A stretch of 64,000 bases of DNA. Source: Nautilus pompilius (taxonomy: Eukaryota > Mollusca > Cephalopoda > Nautilida > Nautilidae). Within the stretch, counting starts at the first letter, position 1. Each line of letters starts with the position of its first letter. The translations under genes and the position numbers were made by a program. Of the stretch, positions 48,500 through 62,175 are shown piece by piece. The notes beneath the pieces were generated by a model. The model worked only from the letters and a program-made list of their open reading frames with translations, was not told where the DNA came from and searched no databases. Where the stretch lies: contig JACATO010002204.1 in the NCBI GenBank assembly GCA_018389105.1, forward strand, positions 1,612,001 through 1,676,000, given 5' to 3'.

Positions 48500-50110
48500 C
48501 GGTAGGTTCTCTATATGATAGATGTCAAGCCAGTAGAGACCTTGTGAATGACCTAGCTGCAAGTATGAATGTTAATGTTTCTCTGGGAACAATAAGCTAC
48601 ATATTAGCATGAATTGGTCTTAGTGGATGTGCAGCTACCCAAAAATCTTTGCTGAGAAGAGGAAATCAAATAGCAACGCTGAAATTGGCAGCAAAAATGA
48701 AACAGCAGGATAAGCAAACCTGGAAGGTATTCTATACAGAAGAGTCCATGTCTGAACTGTTTGGCAGTTTGTGCAAAATTGGACCATGGACAATATGGCA
48801 GTTAATCTACAATGCTACACTGAATGAAGCATTGGGGTGGTTTAATAGAAGTGTAGAGCTGCATATCAGCCAGGGTTGTTGGAGATTTGCATAAAATTGA
48901 AGGTACACTGACTGCTGACAGGTAGATAAATTCTCAACCATCATATCATTCCCTTAGAAAGTCATTTCATTGTATTGGGATTTATCTTCCAACATGATGA
49001 TGATCTCAAACATGTAGTCAATATGGTGAGAAAATATCCGGAACAAAAATTCTGATGAAACATTAAGGCTACATGGCATTATAGGCACCTGGACCTTTCA
49101 CTGACAGGACTGTTGACCTACAACAATGAACTATTATTAAATATATTTAGTAAATTTTTTTTTTATTTATAACAATATTGTGTATTCTTTTAAGAAAAAT
49201 TTTGAAATTGCTTATTTTTAAAGCTACACTTTACAAGTTAGGTGCAGTGGTGGCCAGTTAGGGTGCGCAATTTTCTCAAATTCTTCTAATCCTGCCACAT
49301 TCACTTTTAATCTCTGAATGATAGTTTCATAAATTTTCTTCACTGGACTGACGGGAATACCGGTAGAAAGTCATTCTAGTAGAAGCTCATTAGCAGCTTC
49401 TTGTTCTTTTCAAAGAGTTATCACGAGCCTGCAGAGTGTAGAATCTATGATCGTCATTTACGTCATCAAAATTGAGAAACAGGACAAAGCCTATGACAAT
49501 ATCGGCACTCATGATAGCAAACATGCTTTAGTCAATTAATAATTAATTTCTCTAAAATATCTTTTGTTTAAATCCATTTTACAGATACAGATCTGTTCAT
49601 CGCTTATTAAAGTGGATGCAGATAGAATGTATATACTGGTACCCAATTGATTTTTTACATGATGCTGGTAAATTATGACTCACTACTCTCAATTTATCAT
49701 CTTGATCAGTTGATATGTTTCTCCCAAAGGTGTTTTCATTGAATAATCTGCAAACCGCCAAGTCTTCCACCAGTGCTAATAAATGATTATTGTGCAATAT
49801 CAATAGCACAGTAGATAACCTTAGCAATTTTGTGTATTTTTCATGATATAATATATTTCACTTACCCATTGTCTAAAAAGATTTCTGGAGTTTATTGATG
49901 TAAGTCAATAGTCCTGTTGGTAAAAGGTCCAGCCACAGGAGTTTATATGGCTACTAAGAAAGTAAAACAGCAACCAAACACCTTGGATGATTTGTGGAAA
50001 GTCTTACAGGATATTTAGAACAGCATTCCAGCCATACATTGATAACCTGCATAGGAGCATGAAAACGAGGTGTCATGCTCTATATAGAGAAAAGGACCCA
50101 CATTCCAAAT
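48500..50110 (+). pseudogene. Tc1-like transposase relic interrupted by unrelated sequence
   Basis: DLAASMNVNVSLGTISYILA near 48546-48610 is the Tc1 linker helix. IGLSGCAATQKSLLRRGN follows near 48615-48670, then TWKVFYTEESMSELFGS near 48718-48770, equivalent to the Trp-x-x-Val-Leu-Trp-x-Asp-Glu-Ser-x-x-x-Leu-Phe-Gly block; the catalytic Asp is replaced by Glu. VGDLHKIEG-like sequence lies near 48880-48905. The C-terminal region (QPTNTLDDLWKVLQDI, near 49970-50020) is separated from the rest by about 800 bases of unrelated sequence (about 49150-49940). Frameshifts are present throughout. Confidence 0.7.
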
Positions 50111-50487
50111 ATTAGTGCACTGTATAACACATATTCATTGTTTTCATTTATTCTCTGTAATAATTCATTGTGTTTGTTGCAATTACTTACTATTTTTGCA
50201 CATCCTGCATTTCAATAATTAGTAAATATTTGTATTGTTTCTTTTTTCACGAAAATATAAATAAATACTTACTTCTGAAAAGTTGACTATGAGGGCATTG
50301 TTTGAATCTTAAGGGAAATATAACAATCTCACTGGTGTGTTTTTCAATGAGTTGACAGATATTGAGAAGTTGGAGAGAGATGTTATCTTTTGTCCTAATC
50401 TTATTTCTCATTAAAAATTACTAGTCAGGCATAAGTTTTAAGCAGACTTTTGTCACCCAACTTGACCCTTGTTTGTCTAAAATATAG

Positions 50488-50520
50488 ATATCAAGATCAC
50501 GAGCTACAATGGCTGAACAG
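50488..50520 (+). CDS. NPL: NPL first coding exon, copy A
   Basis: An acceptor-like CTAAAATATAG ends at 50487. The exon has 21 bases of 5' UTR, then ATG at 50509 and codes MAEQ, ending at 50520 before GTAGGT. Phase 0 at the donor, in frame with exon 2. The presence of an acceptor implies an upstream noncoding exon, which was not identified. Confidence 0.7.
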
Positions 50521-53500
50521 GTAGGTGTTTCACTTAATTTAGGCATAGTTTTAAGACTTTTCTCATCAAACTTGACCCTTGTTTGTCTAAAATACAGATC
50601 AAGATCAGGAGCTACAATGGCTGAACAGGTAGGTGTGTCAATTAGTTTTAGTTATTTTTTATAATTAGGATGGTTTCTATTTTCTTTTTGTGTGTGTGCG
50701 CGTGTGTGCAAGATATACCAATATTTTTCATCTTCGTTTGTTTAGTTTTGTTGGGACAAGGCTTTAAAGTATCATTGCTACTCAGTACTAACAAGTTTAC
50801 AAAGTAGAGAAAACTGACAGTTTTTCCACCTCCATAAAATATGTAACAGTTTCTTTGAGGACTTCGCGTACACACTAAGGCCAGTGAGTTTTCTCATAAA
50901 CATCATCTTTATAGTGATTTTGGAAAAAAAACTTCACAAAGAGAGATAAAGTTAATACAAAAGCCTATACTAAATTTGGTTAATGCCATTTGGTTTTAAT
51001 GGTTCATAAATTTAACCTCTGTTGTTTGGGAGAAAGAGGAAAACACACCATCTGCAGTCAAATTATATTTTTTTGCACAGAAATTGAATCAAAAATAAAA
51101 TTACTGTTGCTTAGTCTAACTTCCGTTGTTAGAGTGCTAAAACATAAAACCAACCAGATGTCTGGTAGCTTTCTACAACTTCAAGAACACTTTTTCTTTG
51201 GTTGTAACCAAAGGTTAGGCTACACAATTTGTCTTTTTTAAATATATATATATTGATTGAAGTATTTACATTTCTTCTTCTTAGTAACACAGGAAAATTT
51301 ATGTAGGAATCTCATGCCTACATCAGCTGGTTTATGAATACATTGCACTATATTTTTTAGCATTTAAAAGACCTGATTGTTTTTTTTTAATTTTAAATTT
51401 GTTGTTGTCTTTTTTTTAAAGATTTTAATTCTTTTTATAGACTGAAGGCAAGTTTTGGATTAAAGGAATGATCACTGCAACAGTTTCTCCTTTCAAACAA
51501 AATGGGTAGGTATAGTTTTTGCGTCTGTTCTTAAACTTTAAATGTAAATAGTCAGAGAAACATTCTAGTGACAGTTAAAGGAATGTATCTGTTGCTTTTT
51601 AAAATTTAATATTTTGTGTGAACTATTATCCATCACAAGAATAGAAAAAAAAATAACAAATCTACACTGTTTTTAATGTTTTATTTGTTTTTCAAGAGAC
51701 CAGCCAGTGGATAAAGAATATATGTATTATAGCCATGTTACCTTGCATGACTGTACTTAAATATGGCATTAGTTTTTAATATGGGACTATCAAATTTGTT
51801 ATTATAATTGTAACTAGCTGTCACTTTTTATGCAAGCAGAATGAAATCTGAGTGACACATTAAATCCATACTTCTGAACTTAACTGTTGCAATTTACATT
51901 TAATTATCTTCCAGTGATGTAGATTTTTCCAAGTTTGATCAGTATGCAGACTACCTTGTTGATATGAAGATAGATAACATCTTTGGTGAGTATGCTGAGA
52001 TTATAAAACACTTGATGATTTACATCTTAAACATTTCAAAATAACAGTTTCCATTATATACAAAAAGGCAGTCTTTCTGCAAGTCTATCATTTTAGCTGA
52101 ATGACCGGGTGTTTTAAATGTCTTTTTGCGTTTGTTTGTATTATAAAAAGGTAGTCCATTACAAGATGTTAATGGATATTACACTTAGAGTGGTCAGATT
52201 GGAAATCTTTGGAAACAGATGGTTTTCTACAGGGGCTATTGCTGTAAGACAGCTGATGTAACTGGTAAAGATATTGTTCATATACAGGTTATTGCTGTCT
52301 GTGAAACTGCTAACATAACTGCTACAAATAGACAGATATTTTGCATGCACACACCTCCACTAATAAATCTATGAGTTGTTCTGAAACTGAAGGGGCGATC
52401 AAAAGTCAGCAGATGATACAATGATTACATTTTTTCTTAAAGATAAAGTACATAAGGGAAACCACCGGGGCTAGTTGATACAACACTAGTAATTCCTAAT
52501 TCAACATATAGATATTCAAAGCGTATGACGTTGATTATAGCTAATCTATACTTTTAATTAGAAATTACCGGTGCTAGAACAACTAACCGCAGTGGTCTCC
52601 CTTACATCGCGAGTCAAACACCCTTTATTTATTTTTTTTCTAAATAATGGAAAATGCTTCTATTATATGATGGTATGGATTATTGCAGACAAAAATCACA
52701 TTGTCAGGATCAACAATAACAAAGTAAATATAAAATAAAAAAGTGATGACAGAAATTGTGGATTTTAACACACCCTCGTTTTTCTCAGTGAATGGCACAA
52801 GTGGAGAAAGTATCTCTCTGACAATAGGGGAAAGGAAGGACATTGCTGAAGCGTGGGTTAAGGCGGCCAAGGGCAGGTAAGCAGACTCTCAACGTTTTAA
52901 ATTATTATTAAACAAAGTGATAAACCATTTAAACAAAATTCTAATGTGGAGCAAACATTTAAGGAAATCATTTTTTTTTTAAATTTTACTTTCATATCAA
53001 TGGGAATTATTTTGCTTCATATCTCAGTATCTTCATTATTAGGTGAGCACAATAAATTGCAAGTATGTAAATTTAGACAGCAAAAAAATAGAAAAAATTA
53101 AAATTTAAAAAATAAATAAACCTATCTGCATCCTCTTCTGAGAATGGTCTTTGTTCCCACACTGACAATGGTGTTTTGTAGCAGTCTCATGTCGGAATAA
53201 AGTATCACAGGCATTGAAATTCACTAGACATTTGAAAATAGTTTTAGGACATTGTTAAAAATAGGTCTACCATTTTATATGGAGAATATAAATGGACCAT
53301 ACATTCTTACTTACCTTAAACTTGTATGGCTTGAAGATTTAAATAAATAATTATATATAACTTAAAAATTTTTGTTCTTTATTTAATATAATTTTTTCAT
53401 GAGCGTTTTGATACAACAAACAACAGTTTCATAATCCATGAGTTCATACAATTTTTTTTTTTTTTTTCATAGCAGCCTACACACTTTTAAAAATCTCTTT

Positions 53501-56500
53501 GCTGTATTTTTAGTAAAATGTCCATATACCTTCTTATTAGATCCCTCCAACAAAAAAAGAAGAAAATTGTTCATCACTGCATCTTAGTTTTTTTCATTAA
53601 ATACTGGGAATAAAACATCAATGCTTGTACCACCCCTTCCTTTGTGTGTGTGTGTGTGTGTGTGAGGAGAGTGATTAAGTTTCAATTTTAGTTTTGAATT
53701 TTGAATATTTTCACATAAGTATGCTATTGTTTTTGGAAAAACCACAAGCAACACATCACTGAAACACAAGATCAGTTACTGATTTATAATTTCTGTAAAT
53801 GGTATAAGAACCAGATGTTTGGACATTTTGAGGTCATAGTGATAGGGATGCAAGGTTTTCATTGGTCTGCTCTTGATATCCAAAATACTGTGTGTGTGTG
53901 TGTGTGGGCTACAGCACAAGGTTTCGAGGTTCTTTTGATTTTAATGTTATATGGACAGCCTAGTACAGTGAGTCATTATTATTGGCTTTTAACTTAGTGT
54001 TGAAGAGATTGCTTTTTCAAAAGACTATAACTGAATACCAAGAAGTTTCCACACCACAATGACTATTAAAAATGAAGTTATTTAACCATGTTTTACTATT
54101 TTAGCTTATTTCATGTATTGTATTCAGGCACACTTATAAGTTTCTACATCTGCATTTTTGTAAAAAATTCCTGTTGCCATTCAGAGGATTAGAAACACCT
54201 GTTCTGATATGAAAATATCACTTATTATTTGTGGTAAATCAGTTATTACTGTAGCTAATACTAATTTTACTGGTGGTTGCAGTTGGTACTGAATCTACGA
54301 CTGGTTGGTTACTGAGCCTTTAAATGATATGAGTTATACACAGCCATTTAATTGTCTGCATCATCTACTCATTAAAAGGTGCATTTGGGGGGGATATTTA
54401 AACCACCTTGTCCATTAATAGAAATTCCAATTACTAAATGATTTCAGCAGTACACTGAAACGTAAAGTGATGGAAAATCCTTTGAGTAGTTTTATCATAA
54501 ACAGTTAATACCACATCAACAAGTTTCTATTCCTATTTACTGTTTGCTGATGCTGGACATTAACACTAACATATTTCTTTCTAGATTCTAGATCCTTCTT
54601 TTAGAGCTTACAAAACTAATATGTGGTGTAGCTAAATTTCAATACTGGCAAAATTGCAAGTGTCATGGACACTTTCACTGTCTGAGAGTAAGAAATGTGT
54701 GGAATTAAAGATGTTTATCAATCATTTGTGTAATTCTTTTACAGTGTTTCAAAAAATTTGTAGCTAAGCGATGTTTCCCAAATATTTCCCAGAACTGTTT
54801 ATCTAATATATATCATGGTTGCCACCATTGTGGTAAGAAAAGAAAGTGACTTTATCAGAAGATGAACAACAACAACAAATTTAGTGGTTATTTCATCGCG
54901 TATTTCCATAAATGTTGTTCAAAGAATATTTCAGAATCAATATGGGATTTAAAGAATATATATATATATTTTTTTTTTCCCCATATTTTGAATATTTTAA
55001 GTCAAAATAAACGATTAATTTACCAAAATTGAAAAAAAAAAATGCTTTATTCAAGGGAGATAAATCTTTTATCCCAGGACTAAATTGTTCACTTTTTCAC
55101 AATTTTATTTCTTGTCTGAAACATTTTTTCCTATCGTTTATCTGCTGAGGGGAGTGAAAGTTACCGCGTATTGACTGTTAATCTTCAAAAGTTAACACAA
55201 ATCTTTTAAGTTCATTTTTATTTTCAGACTGAAGTGTGTTATTGTCCATGTTGGTGCTGGAAATCTAAAAGACAGCATAGAACTGGTAGTTATGGAATTT
55301 TCTTGCTGTATATTGGCAGCTTCCCTTTCTTCCCTCTTTTTTTAAAAAGAAGGTTCAGATATTTAGCATCTAGTAATTTAAACTATTACCACTTTATGAC
55401 CTGTGAATTAAGGGTTTTTTTGTGTGTTTTAAATAATTTGTATCTGACCAATTGAAAATCAGTACATTTGAATATCAAGCTCAGTAAATACTTGTAAATT
55501 CCATATGCAGGAAGGTGTGTGTACTTGACATCCTAGGGACACTGAAATGAATCCTTGGGGGCCAGATACCATTTTAGTCAGGTTCAAAGGCCACTCATCA
55601 TTTACTCCATATAGATAATAATGCAAACATGCTTTAGTAGTTTTTTTTTAAATACTGGGACAGTTAATTTAATTATTGCAAATCTAATTTGTATGAAATT
55701 TTAACCATTTTTTAAAATACCTTTAACAACTTTTTTTGATTTATAAAGCTTGCTTAAATATGGAATTACTCAAACATACAGCATAAAGTTGAAGATTTTA
55801 TTTTAATTTCACATACATAACTGTTAAGCAGGAAAAACCAGCAAAATTTTAAATGTATAAAATTATAAAATTAGTAAAAATTTAAAAAATCAGTTTATAA
55901 TTAAAAGGATTTTAAAACAAAAAACAGTTTTCGAATTTATCTCATAAAATCAATGATACAATTAAAATATATACAGTAGGTTCAAAGAAACTGTGCTACA
56001 GATTTGTAGCTAAAAAGGAAAAAGTATACTTAATTAACACATTATTGTTTTAAGCTACCTGTAGCCATCAGAGGGTTGTTGGTTGATGGTTTTCCCATTA
56101 CTGTATTGCAGTAATGCAACAAACATTCCAATGATCTTTCCCCATCCCCATCCCCATCATTAGTGTATGGACCTGAGAAATACTTCTGATGAGTTACTGC
56201 TATAACGTCACTGTGTGAATAGCTAAACCAAACTTCTATGCTTTACACTGTTTTTTGAGCAGCCATCTTTTTTTTCCATTTTCACATTTTATAAAAAAAA
56301 AACTCAGTGAGAATGAGAGGATTGTTTCCTTAGGTCACTTGAGTTACAGCTAGGAAACTCATGACTTATAAAATATGTATTGAAATATTTTTAAAAAAAC
56401 AATATTTAATGAGACTACAGATGTGTACATTTAACACTTTTGTTGTTGTTGTTTTTGTTGAATTGGGAAAATGAAAGTTGTTTGCTTTATATGGACATCC

Positions 56501-59500
56501 TCTTGGCCATTACAAAAACAAAAGAAAAGCTAAGATTTTTTTTTTTAAAAATTGCTATGCAAACCTTTTTTAATTAATTTTTTTAAGCAGATTGTAGATT
56601 TTATTCACATGTGGTGGTATGTGGGTGGGGTGGAGACTAAATTCAATATCTGATTTTAAGTTTGTTTTAAGTTTGCCAGTTACTTTTTAAAGATATGACT
56701 CATTCTCTTCAGAGAGAAGAGTTCCTTAAAAAAAAACAAAAAAGAACAAATGCCAGACGGGTGGATAAGTACATAATATATTTTCCTAACATTACTACTG
56801 GCTAATAATGTCAAGAACATAGTTCAAGCATCTGCTGCTGACAGACAGGGGATGTACTAGGTAGGGCATGTTAGCATATGAATAGATATATAACAATGAA
56901 TGCATTGAATGTGTAAACCAATATCCATGCTTTTCTGATTATCTGAACAGATGCTCTCTGTTTGGGGAGGGTACACTTACATGTTGACAATTGGGAATTT
57001 TATTACTGAACTAGAAAATTAAACTAGAACATTTTATAACAAAACGAACTGATGATAACCTGTTGTTTCAGTGTCTGTTAATGCAGACTCATCACCACTT
57101 TTAATTTAAAATTCTGTCATTTAACTATGGGCTGCTTTAGTTTATTTGGTCAATAGTATGTTCAAAATATTCCACATTCATTTGAGTTAATATTTTTATA
57201 TATTATATTCACAAGAAACCTAACTTACACATTATCTGTCAGCTCCAAGCTTTCTATTGTGTTTTTTTTTTAACTGTTATTGATTTCATTTCAACAAGAT
57301 TCCTCTAGTTTATACCTCTTGTTTTATATTTTTAGATTACAAGTCATATTTATTTGTTTGAATCAGGTTTATTTATTTACCTTTTGATGTTTTGGTCACT
57401 AAACCATTTATCTTATACTTTTAAGAGACAAAAAAAAACATGCACCAAAAATATCATCTTTATTTATATTTAAAATACCTGAGTGATAGACCACTTTTTA
57501 AAAGTGTATTAAGCAAGGTTACTTTTCCTGACAAAGTTTAAACGAAGCAAAATAAGCGGGTTATCTCCTCCGTCCCGTGAAAGTTATGAGGCTTTTTGCA
57601 GAACATTGTGAGTTCAACAAATAGCAATTTTTCATTAATTGCTTGCCACCTGGAAGGGAGATAACTTCAGATTTGAGCAGTTGATTAGAATGTAAAAAGA
57701 TGGACTAATGAATTTGAAAGTTTTTTTTTTCTTTTCTGTGGTTTTAATTGAAGTCAGGTGCCAAAAGAATTGATCTCACGTTTTTTATGTGCTGTCTTCT
57801 AGGCTCACCATGCTGAAGAAATAGGAGCAGATGCCATTGCTGCTATGTGTACCAGTTATTTCAAGCCAACAACCGAAGGTAACTTATTAGTGATTTATGT
57901 TAATTTAATTTTTGGTGGTTTCTATTGGGGTTAGGGTCCAGTTTAACTTTAGAGTCAGGAAGCTGTCATAAATTGTATGAAGATCAGATTTGTGTCAGAT
58001 ATAATTTTGGAAAAAAATATACTTTTACAGAATAATGGTAGTCTTTCATGTGGTACAAAGAACATTCTAAATAATGTGTTTATACTTTTTGATTAGCCTG
58101 ATTTTACCAAAAGTCTAATGTAATCATGATGATAAATACAAAATGAATGGAAAATCCTGCTGAAGTTGGAAGTGACAAGCCCCACGCGATGCAAGATTGG
58201 CAGTGTTCCCTAGCAGACAACTGCAGCACTACACTCCTTCACAAGAGTTGTCATAAAGGTTACATGTGTTTCCAATATACTTATTTTACTAACAATGAAG
58301 AAATACTGTAATCTGTATCTACATTTAATTAGGAATAACTGCTGCTATAACAACTAGGCCCAGTGGTCTCCCACTTACAATAGGCACATTATTACTGGTA
58401 CCATCTTTACTTGCAAATAAAAAGGATTTTTTAAATTGAATTCTATTCTACTTTAGTTTCATGAATGTGATATCTCATATTCATTGATAAGAAAGGATAA
58501 AAGCATATGCAAATTCATATTGTAAATTTATTTTTGTCATTCTAAAAATTTCTCCACTTCTTTAACCATGCACTGATGTGTGTAGTTTCAGCTCCCTTGT
58601 TAGAGTTTCATTATCATGTTAATAAACTATAAATGCATAGATGGCATTTACAATTTTTCCTTAATCATTGAAAGCTTAACAAGTGGATGGCTGTTAAAAA
58701 TACAGAAGATAGCTAAGTAAAACTCGGGGAATGTGAAGTAAATAAAACTGATATAATATCCAGAGCTTAAATTAATCCTCCTTCCTTGAGTGTTGTCACT
58801 ATTTTTGTTGTTTTTTCTCTTCATAGTTTCAAATTGTTAAGGAAAAATTAAAAACTAGCTTAAATAATTACATATTTCCAGTTTATTGCTACATTTAGTG
58901 ACTGTTTTATTAAATAACCAGGCCCATTTGCAAGTATTTGTCACATAATTGCTCATCTAACTGATGCGACAGCCCCTTCAATAAACTAAACTTCATGTAT
59001 ACGCACAATGTATATATACACTATATATTGTGTATATGTGGGCCATGTCACTTTTAACAGGATATTTTTCTCTCTACAGAGGTATTGGTTGAATACATGC
59101 ATCAGATTGCTGGTGCTGCTCCAAATTTACCATTCTGTTATTATGATATTGGGTTCATGACTGGAGTTCACTGTAAGTAAGCCCTTTGCACCTTCATCTA
59201 TCTCTTTTCCAGAAATAGAACTTGCAGGTATGCATGTGTTGTACAATTGACACTACATAATAAAAAAACAAAACAATCATGCATTATAATTCAAAAAGCT
59301 ATAGCAAAGAATTTAGATCCCCTATTTTAGATCCTTGTCTATTTACAGATCTAAATAATTTTCACCATCAGTCATTTTATTTACTTTGTGAGCTTTGCAT
59401 CAGATTTTTGGGAGCATCTGAAAGCTTAATACAGCAAGCGTGAATGATCTCACTGCCATATTTGAAATCATCACAATTTTGAAGAATTTTACTAGTAGAT

Positions 59501-62087
59501 AAATTGGTTAAATTTTGAGCACATAAAAATGGAGAAGTATTTCATACTGCTTAAGCATTGAGTGAGAATTGGTTTTCAGATATTATTTCTTTGGTGATTA
59601 AATCTATTGTCATATGCAGCCTGTACCAGACACAGGCTGTCTGTAGGGAAGTGCTGTTCAGTTCAACAACTACACAAATAAACACTTATTTCGACCAAAG
59701 AAAAGATTTTTTTCAATGTCCATCTTAAGCCAAACACTATTTCTTTTTGTTAAAACTGCACAGATCAAAAGGAAATTTAGCATTAAGGTGACACGAACAT
59801 GTTCAAATTTTCTAACCTGCATCTCCCAAGGGGAAAATCTTCATTTCTTTTGGTGGCGCTTGTGCAAAACATTTTCTGAACCTTTAATTTATTAAAATCA
59901 ATTAAAAATTTATTTTTTTTTTTTAGTGGAGACTGTTCGATTTCTAGAACTTGCTAAGACTAGAATTCCTACGCTTCATGGTGTAAAGGATTCTTCAGGA
60001 CAACTCTCTAATTCAATGAATTGTGCTCAAGTAGATGGAGGGAAGTATCAAGTGATAATTGGGACTTTTGGAGTAAGTATATACGGGTTTTTTGTCGACA
60101 AACTCAGAATATTTATTTACATCTTCAAACATCCTAGTGAATCATCAGTTAGTGCGATTTGTCTTGGCCAATTTAGTCTGGCACATCAGTGCTTTGACAA
60201 AAAACGAAGTTCATTATGCTTCCACAACTAACTAACTTTTTAAAAAATTGTAATATTTTCAATGAGTTTGTCTGCCTGCAGCGATCTGTCCAAATATTCA
60301 TATTTCTCCTGAAAAATACTTTCTGCTTTTTTTTAACAGGGCCAGAATGTCACAGATTTTAAATTCCTAAAGAGTTTTAATAATTGTTATTAATTACTGA
60401 AAAACTATTTAGAAAAAAAAAAGTCTCTTTGTTTTATTTGTATAAAGGTAAAACATTTAAAATCTGCTAATGGGAAGGGAATAGGTTTAGCTGCTCTTCT
60501 GAAAAATATTGTTTGCTTTTTTTTAACATTTTAAAATAATAAAGTGCTTTATTTAGCTTTTCTTTCCAAAATCTTTTATGCAGACCACTCATTTTATTTT
60601 TAGTTTCTAAAGTATCGTTTTTGTTGCTAAGGAGTTGGATATAATCTATACTTTGTGTGTGGATGCTTATGTTAGTTATCGATTTTCTTTTTCTAAATTA
60701 TCTTTTTTGAGGTTATCAGAATATGTTGCTAGGAGGAAGTAGAAATGTGGTAAAGATATATATATATATATATCTTTTCTAAAGGATGATTTCTTGCCAT
60801 CTCTGAGTGTGGGTCAGGATTGCTGTGTGCTCATTCCATACATGGCTCCCCTGTATTTAAAGATAAAAGCAGCCGTTGATGCTAGGGACTTGGAAACAGC
60901 CCAAAAGGAGCAGGTAAACTTCTTACTAATATAATTTTGGTGTCTTTTGCTGCAATATTGTTAACATGAGTTATGTTATGATCAGGATATGAAATTTTTC
61001 CAAGAAATGACTAGACAGTACACATAACTTTAGATGAAAAAATCACATTTCTTTTGATTTTACCAATACAGGGTGAGTACTGAAGCTCTACTAAAGATCA
61101 GTTAGTCTTCTTTGCTTGAGATAACAAAAATTCTTAGATTTCTTTACAAATTTTTCATTCACATTTCTATATTTCATTTTTAGTAAATGTGTAATTTTTT
61201 TAGAAAGTTTTCATTACGATTTCTTGATAAATAGTTAGGAAATCCCAGATGAATGAACTTACTACAGATTTGATATCTTCTGCTATGAAGCAGGATTCTA
61301 AAAGTTTGGCAGAAGGATTTTGAATGTTTTCAGTAGATTCTGTGGAATTATTTATTTTTATTAAGCCTTTCTTAATATTTAAAATGTATTGTTTTGATGG
61401 AACATTCTTATGTGCATTCCCTTATCTTCAGTTAACCTGGTCTTGTTGGAGATTTTACCAGGAAGATCAGAAAAAAGAAAATTTTGTTTTATAGCCTTGT
61501 TTCATTCATTAGCCATCCTGAAGTGAAAGCAAGACACAATGTATACCCAGTGGCATAGACAGCAATAATAAGTTGCCTGAATCAAGAATGTAAAAAAATT
61601 TTTTATTATTTTAAAACTTTTAAATGAATTATTTATTTATCTTTAACTAAAATCTTTTGCTCTCCTGTATCTGTAACTATATATATTACTTGTCTCCCCT
61701 GTTTTTTTTTTAAATTTATTTTGATAATTCCTTTATTCACAAAGATTTTTTCTAAGTCAGTCTTTTTATGTTTTATGCTTGTTATATTTAATAACAGCAT
61801 ATTTTTTCCTGGTAAAATCACTTGCTACTTCAAATAAAAAATACATCATTCAAAATATATTTTGTTTTATAAATGAAATATATTATTATGATGTTAATAT
61901 ATTATATTAATAAATTGTTTGTTAAATAACTATACAATTCTTATTGTATATATTATTTGATTTGATATTTGTTGATCTCTGCAATTTTTGTAATAATAAT
62001 ATTTTTAAACATTTTTTAGTTGATGGCATTGAAAATTGCAAACATTCAGCGGAAATATGGTAAGTAATTTCTCTTAGTATGCAGATA

Positions 62088-62175
<88 letters not shown>

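Larger units (their letters stand above)
50429..50650 (+). repeat. Tandem duplication of the NPL first coding exon
   Basis: A unit of about 110 bases is repeated head to tail. It contains GCATA-GTTTTAAG, then CTTGACCCTTGTTTGTCTAA, an acceptor, the mini-exon and GTAGGTGT. The unit starts near 50429 and 50544. The two copies differ by scattered substitutions and a few short indels, so the duplication is not brand new. Confidence 0.9.

Noticed and set aside
56188-56200. CTGATGAG words at 22551, 26396 and 56188 as further hammerheads
   Set aside because: None is followed by a helix II and GAAA at the required distance.
60060-60231. Extension of the NPL exon 8 frame into the following intron
   Set aside because: GTAAGT after GTFG and the exon 9 acceptor restore the family sequence, so the extension is read-through into intron.
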